Positions 32,722 to 41,769 of a stretch of DNA of 64,000 nt are shown in pieces. Made by a program: the position numbers and the translations under genes. The number at the start of each line of letters is the position of its first letter. Positions within the stretch are counted from its first letter, which is position 1. Origin of the DNA: Cognatilysobacter segetis (GTDB lineage: Bacteria; Pseudomonadota; Gammaproteobacteria; Xanthomonadales; Xanthomonadaceae); NCBI RefSeq assembly GCF_004359965.1, contig NZ_SMRQ01000019.1, positions 1 to 64,000 on the forward strand, given 5' to 3'. Under the pieces are notes generated by a model that was not told where the DNA came from, did not search any database, and saw only the letters and a program-made list of their open reading frames with translations.

Positions 32722-34483
32722 AGAGCGTCCCTCCCGCCTGCGTGCGCTTCTTGAGGTCGGGCAGCGCCGAGCCCCATCCGCCGGCGGCGGTGGCATCGCG
32801 CGTATCGAGGTTGTTGCTGACGATCGCGCCTGGCCAGCCACCGATGCCCGACAGAATCGCGATGTACTGGTGGCCGTCGGGACCTCGATACGCGATGGGC
32901 TGGCCGATGATTCCCGAGTCGGTCTTGAACTTCCACAGCAGCGCGCCGCTGCGCGCGTGCACGGCCTTGAACCACCCGTCCATCGTTCCGTAGAACACGA
33001 CGTCGCCCGCGGTCGACAGCGTGCCGCTCCACACCGGCAGGTCTTCCTTGATCTTCCACATCGCCCGCCGCTGCACCGGGTTCCACGCCGTCACGACGCC
33101 GCGGTGGCCGCCGGGACCCGGGTAGTAGCGCTCCTCGGCACCGACGTAGGGCGTGCCCGCGATGTAGTTCACCTCGGACGGCTGCATGTCCATGCAGAGG
33201 TTGTTGTGCGGGATGTACACGAAACCCGTGCGCGGCGAGAAGGACGACGGATTCCAGTCCTTCATCCCCGGCGCGGCCGGGCAAATCTGCCGGGTCGTCC
33301 GGCCCGTCTTCGGCCATTTCTCGGCGTTGTACTGTGGCCGTCCGGTCTTGAGGTCCACGCGCAGGATCGAATTCACCGGCCCGTACGGATCGGCCGACAG
33401 CACCTCCCCGGTCGCGCGGTCGAGGATATAGACGAAACCATTGCGCTCGGGCCGCACGATGACCTTGCGCCGCTGTCCGCGGATCGTCATCTCGAGCAGC
33501 AGGTTCTCGTTGACCGCGTCGTAGTCGAACAGGTCGTGCGGACTGAATTGGTAGAACCAGCGCGCCTGGCCGGTGTCGGGGTCGCGCGCGAAGATGCCCG
33601 CGGTCCACTTGTTGTCGCCGGGACGCTGGTCGGCGTTCCAGGGCCCGGGATTGCCGGTGCCGTAGAAGATCAGGTCGGTCTGCGGGTCGTAGGAAATCCA
33701 GCCCCAGGCCGTGCCGCCGCCGATCTTCCACGCGTCGCCCGGCCACGTGGTCGTGCCGAGATCCTTGCCGCGGTCGCTGGCGTAGTGCGGCTTGAACGAC
33801 GGACCGATCAGAACGTCCTTGTCGGGGCCCGTGCTGTAGGCCTTCCACACCAGCTTGCCGCTGCCGGCGTCCAGCGCGGCCAGCCAGCCGCGCACGCCCA
33901 TCTCGCCGCCGGCGTTGCCGACGAGCACTTTCCCCTTGACCACCATCGGGGCCATGGTGATGGTCTCGCCCTTGTTGATGTTGCCGAGCCTGGTGCGCCA
34001 CAGGGGCGCGCCGGTGTCGGCGTCCAGGGCGATGGTGTTGCCGTCCAGCGTGTTGAAGATGAACTTGCCCTGCCAGTACACGCCGCCGCGGTTGACCACG
34101 TCGCAGCACGCGACGCCCTGCGACGCCGGCTCGGGCTTGGGCTTGTACGTCCACTTCGTCGGGGCGCCAGGCTGGGTGAGGTCCAACGCGTACACGTAGT
34201 TGGGGAACGGCGCGACGATGTACATCGTGTTGCCGACCACGATGGGCGCCGCTTCCTGCCCGCGATTGACGCCGGTCGAGAACGTGAAGTCGACCTTCAG
34301 TTGGCCCACGTTGGCGGCGGTGATCTCGGCGAGCGGGCTGTAGCGCGTGCTCTCGTAATCGTGGGCCGGCATCGTCCAGTCGCCGTTGGGCGCGGCGCCC
34401 AAGGCCGTGCCGGCGGCCAGCGTCAGGAGCGCGGCAACGCCGCCCCGCCGCCATGCGCTTCGCACCTGTGCGGATCGCTGCAC
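32699..34483 (-). CDS. PQQ-dependent alcohol dehydrogenase, lanthanide (XoxF/ExaF-like) type
   Basis: A 594-residue periplasmic quinoprotein with GTG start after GGGAGG. A signal peptide of about 30 residues is followed by an eight-bladed propeller. Vicinal cysteines Cys126-Cys127 form the disulfide over PQQ. Metal and catalytic residues fall at Glu194 (GGEMGVRG), Asn278 (GNPGPWN), Asp320 and Asp322 (HDLFDYDAVNE). The second Asp, two residues after the catalytic one, is Ala in calcium MxaF enzymes and Asp in lanthanide enzymes; the spacing to XoxF numbering (172, 256, 299, 301) is consistent. It should oxidise methanol, ethanol or another alcohol. First gene of the eight-gene operon; PQQ biosynthesis genes are not in the window. 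Confidence 0.92.
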   Translation of the reverse strand: MQRSAQVRSAWRRGGVAALLTLAAGTALGAAPNGDWTMPAHDYESTRYSPLAEITAANVGQLKVDFTFSTGVNRGQEAAPIVVGNTMYIVAPFPNYVYALDLTQPGAPTKWTYKPKPEPASQGVACCDVVNRGGVYWQGKFIFNTLDGNTIALDADTGAPLWRTRLGNINKGETITMAPMVVKGKVLVGNAGGEMGVRGWLAALDAGSGKLVWKAYSTGPDKDVLIGPSFKPHYASDRGKDLGTTTWPGDAWKIGGGTAWGWISYDPQTDLIFYGTGNPGPWNADQRPGDNKWTAGIFARDPDTGQARWFYQFSPHDLFDYDAVNENLLLEMTIRGQRRKVIVRPERNGFVYILDRATGEVLSADPYGPVNSILRVDLKTGRPQYNAEKWPKTGRTTRQICPAAPGMKDWNPSSFSPRTGFVYIPHNNLCMDMQPSEVNYIAGTPYVGAEERYYPGPGGHRGVVTAWNPVQRRAMWKIKEDLPVWSGTLSTAGDVVFYGTMDGWFKAVHARSGALLWKFKTDSGIIGQPIAYRGPDGHQYIAILSGIGGWPGAIVSNNLDTRDATAAGGWGSALPDLKKRTQAGGTLYVFALPH

Positions 34484-34620
34484 GATTCGTCGCCTCCCTG
34501 GCCCGCGACACGCTGCGCGGGCAATGGCGGCGACGCTAAGCGGCGGTAGGTGAAAATTCAGTCATGTGCAGAAGACGCGAATGAACCGTTCGACCTGGCG
34601 ACGGGCGGGCGTCTCATCCG

Positions 34621-35004
34621 TCAGCGACAGGCCTCGAACACCCGGCGCTGCAGCGCCGACAGCAACTCGTAGTTGCGGGACAGCCCCGCCCTGCGCTCGC
34701 CCTCGTCGCGGTAGGCCCGCGCTTCGGCACATGCGTCCCGAGTGTCGGTCCTCGCCGCGGCGTACGAACGACGCGGGCGCACCCGGCGCGTGCCGCGGGG
34801 CCTGGACTCCGCTACGGCCGCAGGGCGGCTCGGCGGCTCCGCCTCGGGCACCGCGGCCCACACCTCCGCGGTGCGCAGGCCGCGCCCGCACGGCTCGCTC
34901 TGGTAACGCGCCCCGCCATCCCGGGCGACGCACTTCTGCACGGTCTGCGAGTGGGCGACCGGGAAACCGGCAAGGAGCAGCAGGAACAGGCAGGCGGATC
35001 GCAT
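34621..35004 (-). CDS. DUF4124-type exported protein
   Basis: A 127-residue protein with signal peptide (MRSACLFLLLLAGFPVAHS) and then QTVQKCVARDGGARYQSEPCGRG. That is the DUF4124 pattern of a short domain with two cysteines and an aromatic Tyr between them. The second half is a basic linker (RPRGTRRVRPRRSY) and a helical tail with two more cysteines. Function unknown; the family is common in the envelope of gamma- and betaproteobacteria. It is divergent from the epimerase gene and 137 bp upstream of the PQQ dehydrogenase on the same strand, too far to be clearly co-transcribed. Confidence 0.75.
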   Translation of the reverse strand: MRSACLFLLLLAGFPVAHSQTVQKCVARDGGARYQSEPCGRGLRTAEVWAAVPEAEPPSRPAAVAESRPRGTRRVRPRRSYAAARTDTRDACAEARAYRDEGERRAGLSRNYELLSALQRRVFEACR

Positions 35005-35177
35005 GACGGCGCGCTCGATCGGGGTAGCCGCCATGCTCGCGACGTGGGCGCATGCGCACCATCGGACCGCATCGGCACGCGTCGTCGGAAATCTCCGAGA
35101 CACCGCTTGCGCGCGGGCGGCATCATAGGCGGCGCGGCTGGACGTACCTGCCGCACTTCGACCTGCAAGGAACCGCG

Positions 35178-36182
35178 ATGCGAATCCTCGTGACCGGCGC
35201 GGCCGGCTTCATCGGCGCCCACCTCGCCCGCCGCCTCATCGGACGCGGCGACGAAGTGTTGGGCTACGACGACCTCAACGACTACTACGACCCGCAACTC
35301 AAGCGCGATCGCCTCGACCGGCTCGTGCCGCGCGAGGGGTTCCGCTTCGTCGAAGCCCGGCTGGAGGATCGCGACGCGATGGATCGCGCCTTCGCCGACT
35401 TCCGCCCGCAGCGGGTCGTCAACCTCGCCGCGCAGGCCGGTGTCCGCTATTCGCTCGAGAATCCGCGCGCCTACGTCGACAGCAATCTCGTCGGCTTCAT
35501 CAACGTGCTCGAGGGCTGCCGCGGTGGTGACGTGGAACACCTCGTGTACGCCTCGTCCAGCTCGGTCTACGGGGCCAACCGCCAGCTGCCGTTCGCGGTC
35601 GAGCACAACGTCGACCATCCGGTCAGCCTGTACGCCGCGACCAAGAAAGCGAACGAACTGATGGCGCACACGTACAGCCATCTGTACGCCCTGCCGACCA
35701 CCGGGCTTCGCTTCTTCACCGTCTACGGGCCTTGGGGCCGGCCGGACATGAGCCCGTTCCTGTTCGCCAAACGCATCATCGCGGGCGAGCCGATCGACGT
35801 CTTCAACCATGGCCGCCACAGCCGCGACTTCACCTACATCGACGACATCGTCGAAGGCGTCGTGCGGGCGCTCGACACCGTACCGAAGCCGTCCGACGAC
35901 GCGGCGCTGCTCGATTCGCCCGCGACGTCGACCGCGCCGTACCGCGTCTACAACATCGGCAGCCATCGGCCGGTCGAGCTGCTGCGCTACATCCAGGTGC
36001 TGGAAGAACGCATCGGACGCAAGGCGGAGCTGCGCCTGCTGCCGCTGCAGCCGGGCGACGTGCCCGACACCTACGCGGACGTCGAAGCGCTGCGACGCGA
36101 TACCGGCTATACGCCGTCGACAACGCTCGAGGAAGGCGCCGCGCGTTTCATCGACTGGTACCGCGACTACTACCGCGTGTGA
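35178..36182 (+). CDS. NAD-dependent UDP-sugar epimerase, probably UDP-glucuronate 4-epimerase
   Basis: A 334-residue extended SDR. The dinucleotide site is GAAGFIGAHLARRL at residues 7-20; catalysis uses the Ser/Tyr/Lys set in YASSSSVYG and YAATK. The block YDDLNDYYDPQLKRDRL followed by AAQAGVRYSLENPRAYVDSNLVGF and RFFTVYGPWGRPDM is typical of UDP-glucuronate 4-epimerases (LspL/CapI group), which supply galacturonate for lipopolysaccharide or capsule. A plain UDP-glucose 4-epimerase is less likely. AAGGA precedes the ATG at 35178. No glycosyltransferase gene is adjacent, so it appears to be a lone housekeeping copy. Confidence 0.88.
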   Translation: MRILVTGAAGFIGAHLARRLIGRGDEVLGYDDLNDYYDPQLKRDRLDRLVPREGFRFVEARLEDRDAMDRAFADFRPQRVVNLAAQAGVRYSLENPRAYVDSNLVGFINVLEGCRGGDVEHLVYASSSSVYGANRQLPFAVEHNVDHPVSLYAATKKANELMAHTYSHLYALPTTGLRFFTVYGPWGRPDMSPFLFAKRIIAGEPIDVFNHGRHSRDFTYIDDIVEGVVRALDTVPKPSDDAALLDSPATSTAPYRVYNIGSHRPVELLRYIQVLEERIGRKAELRLLPLQPGDVPDTYADVEALRRDTGYTPSTTLEEGAARFIDWYRDYYRV

Positions 36183-36269
36183 GCCGCGGTATCGGCGATC
36201 GCGCGCATCGGATGTCGCATTGTGGGACGGCACTGCACACGCCGCGGCAGGCGCGCCGTCCTCCCGCGA

Positions 36270-37625
36270 CTACGGGCCGCCCTCGCCGTCGCGCGCCGCC
36301 GCCCTCGCCTGCCGCAGCCGTGCCAGCTTCTCGCCGAGCTTGATCTCGAGCCCGCGCTCGACCGGCCGGTAGTAGACCTGCTCGCCCATCGTATCCGGGA
36401 ACGCGGTCTGGTCCAGCGCGACACCGCCGTCGACGTCGTGGTCGTAGCGATACCCCTTCGAGTAACCCAGCGACTTCATCAACCTGGTGGGGGCGTTGCG
36501 CAGGTGCATCGGCACGGGCTGCGTGCCGTGGCGGCGCACGTCCGCCCGCGCTTCGCCCCAGGCCACGTAGCCCGCATTCGATTTCGCGGTCGTCGCGAGG
36601 TAGATCACGACCTGCGCCAGCGCCAGTTCGCCCTCGGGGCTGCCGAGACGGTCGAACGTCTCCCACGCCTCGATCGCCATGGTGAGCGCGCGCGGGTCGG
36701 CCAGCCCCACGTCCTCGACCGCCATGCGCGTGATGCGCCGCGCGAGGTAGTTCGGGTCGGCGCCGCCGTCGAGCATGCGGGCAAGCCAGTAGAGCGCGCC
36801 GTCCGGGTTGGAACTCCGCACGGATTTGTGCAGCGCCGATATCTGGTCGTAGAACTGCTCGCCGCCCTTGTCGAAGCGTCGCGTGCGGTCGGCGAGCACC
36901 TGTTCGAGCGTCGACGCGGTGATGTGCCCGCCCTCGTCGCCGGCCAGTTCGGCCGCGATTTCCAGCAACGTGAGCGCGCGTCGCACGTCGCCGTCGGCCG
37001 CGGTCGCGATCTGCCGGAGCAGCTCGTCGTCGACCACCAGCCCCATGCGGGCAAGGCCGCGGTCGGCGTCGTTCAAGGCGCTATGCAGCGCTTCGACGAG
37101 GTCGTCGACGTCGACGGGCTCCATCACGTGCACGCGGCAGCGCGACAGCAGTGCGGAGTTCAGTTCGAACGACGGGTTCTCGGTCGTCGCGCCGACGAAG
37201 ACGATCGTTCCGCGTTCGATCGCAGGCAGGAAGGCGTCCTGCTGCGCCTTGTTGAAGCGGTGCACCTCGTCGACGAACAGGACCGTGCGGCGACCGTCCG
37301 CGAAGCGCTGGGCGGCTTCGGCGAGTACCTGGCGCACCTCCGGCAGACCCGAGAGCACGGCGGAAATCGCACGGAAATCCGCGTCGGCGTAATGCGCCAG
37401 CAGCAATGCGAGGGTGGTCTTGCCGCAACCGGGCGGGCCCCAGAGCACCATCGAGTGCACGCGGCCGGCCTCGACGGCCCGCCGTAGCGCGGATCCGGGC
37501 GCGAGCAACCGCTTCTGCCCCACCATTTCGTCGAGCGTGCGCGGGCGCATGCGCTCGGCGAGCGGACGGAGCGCGTCGAGTTCGGGGTCGTCCTGGGGCG
37601 TGGGGGATGCGGTGCGGCGGGTCAC
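36270..37625 (-). CDS. rarA: Replication-associated recombination ATPase RarA (MgsA)
   Basis: A 451-residue AAA+ ATPase related to clamp loaders, acting at stalled replication forks. Walker A is GPPGCGKT (63-70), Walker B is VLFVDEVHRFN (about 113-123), sensor 1 ATTENPSFELN, followed by SALLSRCRVHVMEPV with the arginine finger. The C-terminal RarA-specific tetramerisation part (SALHKSVRSSNPDGALYWLARML, DPNYLARRITRMAVEDVGLADPRAL, YSKGYRYDHD) is complete. In many gammaproteobacteria the order is ftsK-lolA-rarA; here one extra gene lies between lolA and rarA. Confidence 0.96.
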   Translation of the reverse strand: MTRRTASPTPQDDPELDALRPLAERMRPRTLDEMVGQKRLLAPGSALRRAVEAGRVHSMVLWGPPGCGKTTLALLLAHYADADFRAISAVLSGLPEVRQVLAEAAQRFADGRRTVLFVDEVHRFNKAQQDAFLPAIERGTIVFVGATTENPSFELNSALLSRCRVHVMEPVDVDDLVEALHSALNDADRGLARMGLVVDDELLRQIATAADGDVRRALTLLEIAAELAGDEGGHITASTLEQVLADRTRRFDKGGEQFYDQISALHKSVRSSNPDGALYWLARMLDGGADPNYLARRITRMAVEDVGLADPRALTMAIEAWETFDRLGSPEGELALAQVVIYLATTAKSNAGYVAWGEARADVRRHGTQPVPMHLRNAPTRLMKSLGYSKGYRYDHDVDGGVALDQTAFPDTMGEQVYYRPVERGLEIKLGEKLARLRQARAAARDGEGGP

Positions 37626-37669
37626 GGCGGTCGAGTCGGAGAACCGCCGCGAACCTTATCAGCCGCGCG

Positions 37670-38359
37670 TCACAGGCTTGCGACCGCCTCGCCTGCGGCC
37701 GGGCCCAGCTCGTAGTGGACGCGCACCCAGCGCTTGGCCGCGGTGTCGTACAGGCCCTCGACCTGTGCCGGCGTGCTGCCGTCCGCGCCGAAGTCCGCCA
37801 CGCCGCTGCCCTGCACCCGGGTGAAGCGACCGAGCTGCACGGTGCGGGCGTTCTCAAGCGACCAGCTCACCGGCTGGCTCTGGAACTCGTTCTCCAGCGC
37901 ACGCGCGACCTGGCCGTCGAGCGACGCGGCGATGGCCGACGTCGGCGAAACGGCCGCGGCGGCGCCGCCACGCAGCTCGAGCTGCGGATAGGTCACTTCC
38001 GCGCTGGCGGTGTCGTAGAGCGCGTCGAAGTGGAACGGGATCCACTCCCCCGTGCCGTCGATCCGCAGGCGGCCGCCGCCGGTGACACGGCGGTCCTGGA
38101 TGCTCGCCGGGCGCACGTCGACCTGGCCGAGCTGCACCAGCACGTCGGCGGTGTCGAACTGGCGCGAGATGCTTTCGATGACCGCGGCGGCAATGGCATC
38201 GTCAACGCGTTCGCTCCCGATCGCAGCCGTCGGTTCGGCGGACGGAGCCGGGATCGCGGACCGCGCGCCGGCGGCCGTGGCCTGTTGACCGCCGATGACC
38301 GACATCGCCGCGAGGGCGGAAAACGTGCCGATCGAGAGGAGTGTGGTGCGGAGGGCCAT
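37670..38359 (-). CDS. Exported protein of unknown function
   Basis: A 229-residue protein with an N-terminal export signal (LLSIGTFSALAAMSVIGGQQATA). The mature part has two comparable halves: VLVQLGQVDVRPASIQDRRVTGGGRLRIDG...FDALYDTASAEVTYPQLEL and ENARTVQLGRFTRVQGSGVADFG...VEGLYDTAAKRWVRVHYELG. Each ends in a LYDTA block, so the protein may be an internal duplication of a beta-rich domain. It interrupts the common lolA-rarA adjacency. I do not recognise a family; a periplasmic or surface role is inferred only from the signal peptide. Confidence 0.7.
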   Translation of the reverse strand: MALRTTLLSIGTFSALAAMSVIGGQQATAAGARSAIPAPSAEPTAAIGSERVDDAIAAAVIESISRQFDTADVLVQLGQVDVRPASIQDRRVTGGGRLRIDGTGEWIPFHFDALYDTASAEVTYPQLELRGGAAAAVSPTSAIAASLDGQVARALENEFQSQPVSWSLENARTVQLGRFTRVQGSGVADFGADGSTPAQVEGLYDTAAKRWVRVHYELGPAAGEAVASL

Positions 38360-38499
38360 CGCCGGAAGCCTTGCTGGACGCGGACGCGTCGTGTGAAGGC
38401 CACTCTGCGGCAGTGCAGCGTGCACGACCCGTGATATCGCCGGCGGCAAATTCCCTGTCTTTCCAACCGGTTAAGCCCGGCGACAGGTCGCCCAAACGG

Positions 38500-38521
38500 A
38501 AAAGGGGCGGTTGCCCGCCCC
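38500..38521 (-). terminator. Terminator after lolA
   Basis: On the minus strand GGGGCGG, loop GCAA, CCGCCCC is followed by TTTTCCG. It lies 22 bp after the lolA stop, separating lolA from the next minus-strand gene. Confidence 0.85.
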
Positions 38522-38543
38522 GTCTGGTCCAGCGCGTCGGGCC

Positions 38544-39161
38544 TCAGCCGCCGATGACGTCGACGCCCTTGGGCACCGTGAACCGGAACGTCTGCGGCGG
38601 CAGGCTCGCATTGCGCTTCCAGTCGCTGAAGCTGATGTCCGTCCGCTGGCCCAGCTGGTCGACCACCTGCATCTTCGACAGGCCGGCGGGACCGAAGCCC
38701 AGCTTGGCAGTGCGGAAGCCGGAAGCCTCGCCCTTCGGCGTCAGCAGCAGCCACTGCAGGCCGTTCTGCGCGCCCGCATCCTTGACCGAGAACTGCGCGT
38801 CCAGCTTGGCCGGATCGGTGAGCGCGGCAAGCGGGCTCGACCGCTCCTCGGCGCCCTGCGGGCGCTTGGTCACCTGCTGCAGGTCGGGCTCGTAGATCCA
38901 GACGGTCTTGCCGTCCGCCACGATCTGCTGCGGATAGGGCTTCGCGTATTCCCAGCGGAACAGCTTCGGCGCGGACAGCGACACACGCCCGCTGCTGCTC
39001 TCCTTCAGCTTGCCCTTGGCGTCGAAGACCTGCTGGCTGAAGCGGCCGTCGAGCGTCTTCAGGCCCTTGGTGAAGCTGTTGAGCTGGTCGCGCGCGCCGG
39101 CGGAGGCGGCGCCCGCGAAGAGCATCAGGCCGGTGGCGACGGCGGTCGTGATCGGACGCAT
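38544..39161 (-). CDS. lolA: Outer-membrane lipoprotein carrier protein LolA
   Basis: A 205-residue periplasmic chaperone that carries lipoproteins from the LolCDE complex to LolB. Signal peptide MRPITTAVATGLMLFAGAASA; mature part shows the LolA pattern LNSFTKGLKTLDGRFSQQVFDAKG, FRWEYAKPYPQQIVADGKTVWIYEPDLQQVT, and the C-terminal LGQRTDISFSDWKRNASLPPQTFRFTVPKGVDVI. Length is normal. It lies 102 bp downstream of ftsK on the same strand, the usual arrangement, and is followed by a terminator. Confidence 0.95.
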   Translation of the reverse strand: MRPITTAVATGLMLFAGAASAGARDQLNSFTKGLKTLDGRFSQQVFDAKGKLKESSSGRVSLSAPKLFRWEYAKPYPQQIVADGKTVWIYEPDLQQVTKRPQGAEERSSPLAALTDPAKLDAQFSVKDAGAQNGLQWLLLTPKGEASGFRTAKLGFGPAGLSKMQVVDQLGQRTDISFSDWKRNASLPPQTFRFTVPKGVDVIGG

Positions 39162-39263
39162 GGCGTTCTCCCGATAAGGTCTGCCGCGAGTGTGTGCGGC
39201 GCAACATGAACAGGGTGCGAGCCCGCGGCCATGGCGGTTTCGCGCTTTAGGCCGACGCAAGCT

Positions 39264-41630
39264 TCAGCCCTTCGGCGGCGGCGGTGCCAGGACGGAACGG
39301 TCGCCGTTGTGCTCAGGCGGGCTGACCACGCCGGCCGCCTCCATCGCCTCGATCAGGCGCGCGGCGCGGTTGTAGCCGATCTTCAGGCGACGCTGGACGC
39401 CCGAGATCGATGCGCGCCGACTCTCGGTGACGATCCGCACCGCCTCGTCGTACAGCGGATCGGACTCGTCCCCGCCCCCACCGCTCGATTCCGGCAGGCC
39501 GGTCGGGCCGACGACGACGCCGTCGCCCATCGTCTGGATTTCCTCCAGCACGCCTTCGATGTAGTCCGGACCGCCGCCGATCTGCTTGAGGTGTTCGACG
39601 ACGCGATGCACCTCCTCGTCGCTCACGAACGCCCCGTGCACACGCTCGGGCATCGACGTGCCCGGCGGCATGTACAGCATGTCGCCGTGGCCGAGCAGCG
39701 TCTCCGCGCCCGACTGGTCGAGGATCGTGCGCGAATCGATCTTCGAAGACACCTGGAAGCCGATGCGCGTCGGGATGTTCGCCTTGATCAGGCCGGTGAT
39801 GACGTCCACCGACGGTCGCTGCGTGGCCAGGATGAGGTGCATGCCGGCGGCGCGCGACTTCTGCGCCAGGCGCGCGATGAGTTCTTCGACCTTCTTGCCG
39901 ACGATCATAATCATGTCGGCGAATTCGTCGATGAAGATGACGATGAAGGGCAGCGGCTCCAGCTGGCGCGGGGTTTCGCCGGCCTCCGCATTGGGGCGGA
40001 ACAGCGGGTCCATCATCGGCTGGCCGGCGTTGATGGCGTCGGTCACCTTCTTGTTGAAGCCCGACAGGTTGCGCACGCCGACGGCACTCATCAGCTTGTA
40101 GCGCCGCTCCATCTCCGCGACGCACCAGCGCAGGCCGTTGGCGGCCTCCTTCATGTCGGTGACGACCGGCGCGAGCAGGTGCGGAATGCCCTGGTAGACG
40201 CTGAGCTCCAGCATCTTCGGGTCGATCATCAGGATGCGGACGTCCTTCGCGGACGCCTTGTAGAGCAGCGACAGCACCATCGCGTTGACCGCGACCGACT
40301 TGCCCGAACCGGTGGTGCCGGCCACCAGCAGGTGCGGCATGCGCGCGAGGTCGGCCACCGTCGGCCGGCCGGCGATGTCCTTTCCGAGCGCGAGCGTGAG
40401 GGGGCTGCCGGCCTTGTCGTACTCCTTCGAGCGCAGCAGCTCGGAGAGGTAAATCATCTCCCGATTGACGTTCGGGATCTCCAGGCCGATCACCGACTTG
40501 CCCGGGATCACGTCGACCACACGCACAGACTTTACTGAAAGTCCGCGCGCTATGTCCTTGTCCAGGCTGGAAATCTGGCTGACCTTGATGCCCGGCGCGG
40601 GCTCGATCTCGAAGCGCGTGATCACCGGGCCCGGGTAGGCGCCGACGACTGCCGCGTCGATGCGGAAGTCCTTGAGCTTGAATTCGATCTGCCGCGACAG
40701 CGTTTCCAGCGTGTCCGGGTCGTAGCCCTTCGGCTGCGGCTTGGGATCGTCGAGTAACGCCAGCGGCGGGATGCCGGTCCCGTTGGGCACGTGGAAGAGC
40801 GGGATCTGCTGCTCGCGCTTGGCGCGTTCGCTCTTCTCGACCACCGGCGCCGGCGGCGGCTCGATCTTGACCGGCGCGCGCTTCTCGCGCTTCTCGGTCT
40901 CGACCTTGCGGACCTGCTCGCGCTCCTCCCGGAGTACGCGGACTTCGTTCCAGGTCTCGGCCTGTTTCGCACTGCGGCGGAACGTGCGCGACACGAACGG
41001 CCCGGCGGCCATGACGAGGGCGCCGATGCGGTCCATGACGGCCAGCCACGACAACCCGGTGGCCAGCGTGACCGAGGTGAGCAGCAGGGCGAGCAGGAAC
41101 AGATTGCCGCCGAGCTGCCCCAGCCCACGGCCCAGCGAGCGGCCCACGAGGCGACCGAGGATGCCGCCCGCGCGCGTCACCTCCACGCCATCGCCGCCCA
41201 GCCGCAGGTGCAGCAGGCCGGTCATCGCGATCAGGAACGCGACCAGCCCGACCAGGCGAAGCGCCGGCGTGAGGTCGGTGGTTTCGGTGTCCGGCTCCGT
41301 CTGGAACAGCGCGATCCAGGCGATCGAGCCGAGGATCAGCGGCAGCAGGTAGGCGGTGTAGCCGAAGAGGTTGAAGAGAATGTCCGCGATCACCGCACCG
41401 ACGCTGCCGCCGAGGTTGTGCAGCGGCGCCGTCACGGCCCCCGAACTCGTCCAGCCCGGATCCTGCGGGGAATAGGTGAAGAGCGTCGCGACCAGATACA
41501 GCAGCGCCGGCGCGATGAAGATCATCGCGATGTCGCGCGCCATGCGCTGGCGTCGTGGAGACGCCGGCGGGCGCGGTGCTCGGGCGGCCGTCGCGGCCTT
41601 CTTTCGGGTAGCGGCTGGCGCCTGCGCCAC
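39264..41630 (-). CDS. ftsK: DNA translocase FtsK
   Basis: A 788-residue septal DNA pump that clears chromosome ends and activates XerCD recombination at dif. Four N-terminal membrane helices (about residues 32-200) anchor it, a basic/proline linker follows ([22 protein letters not shown]), then the motor: Walker A GTTGSGKS at 438-445, Walker [15 protein letters not shown], and [15 protein letters not shown]. The C-terminal winged-helix gamma domain ([43 protein letters not shown]) that reads polar DNA sequences is intact. The linker is short compared with E. coli FtsK, giving a length like the Xanthomonas and Pseudomonas proteins. Confidence 0.97.
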   Translation of the reverse strand: MAQAPAATRKKAATAARAPRPPASPRRQRMARDIAMIFIAPALLYLVATLFTYSPQDPGWTSSGAVTAPLHNLGGSVGAVIADILFNLFGYTAYLLPLILGSIAWIALFQTEPDTETTDLTPALRLVGLVAFLIAMTGLLHLRLGGDGVEVTRAGGILGRLVGRSLGRGLGQLGGNLFLLALLLTSVTLATGLSWLAVMDRIGALVMAAGPFVSRTFRRSAKQAETWNEVRVLREEREQVRKVETEKREKRAPVKIEPPPAPVVEKSERAKREQQIPLFHVPNGTGIPPLALLDDPKPQPKGYDPDTLETLSRQIEFKLKDFRIDAAVVGAYPGPVITRFEIEPAPGIKVSQISSLDKDIARGLSVKSVRVVDVIPGKSVIGLEIPNVNREMIYLSELLRSKEYDKAGSPLTLALGKDIAGRPTVADLARMPHLLVAGTTGSGKSVAVNAMVLSLLYKASAKDVRILMIDPKMLELSVYQGIPHLLAPVVTDMKEAANGLRWCVAEMERRYKLMSAVGVRNLSGFNKKVTDAINAGQPMMDPLFRPNAEAGETPRQLEPLPFIVIFIDEFADMIMIVGKKVEELIARLAQKSRAAGMHLILATQRPSVDVITGLIKANIPTRIGFQVSSKIDSRTILDQSGAETLLGHGDMLYMPPGTSMPERVHGAFVSDEEVHRVVEHLKQIGGGPDYIEGVLEEIQTMGDGVVVGPTGLPESSGGGGDESDPLYDEAVRIVTESRRASISGVQRRLKIGYNRAARLIEAMEAAGVVSPPEHNGDRSVLAPPPPKG

Positions 41631-41769
41631 GTGAGAGTTCGCCTCAGCTGGTGCGTCTTAGTCGTTGAATATACGTGAAAACCGGCGTCGCATACGGCCG
41701 ACGCCGGTCTCCGGAGGTCGCGAAATCGCGACCGGTACCGCGGATTGTCCCGATCGCCGTCTCAGGCGG

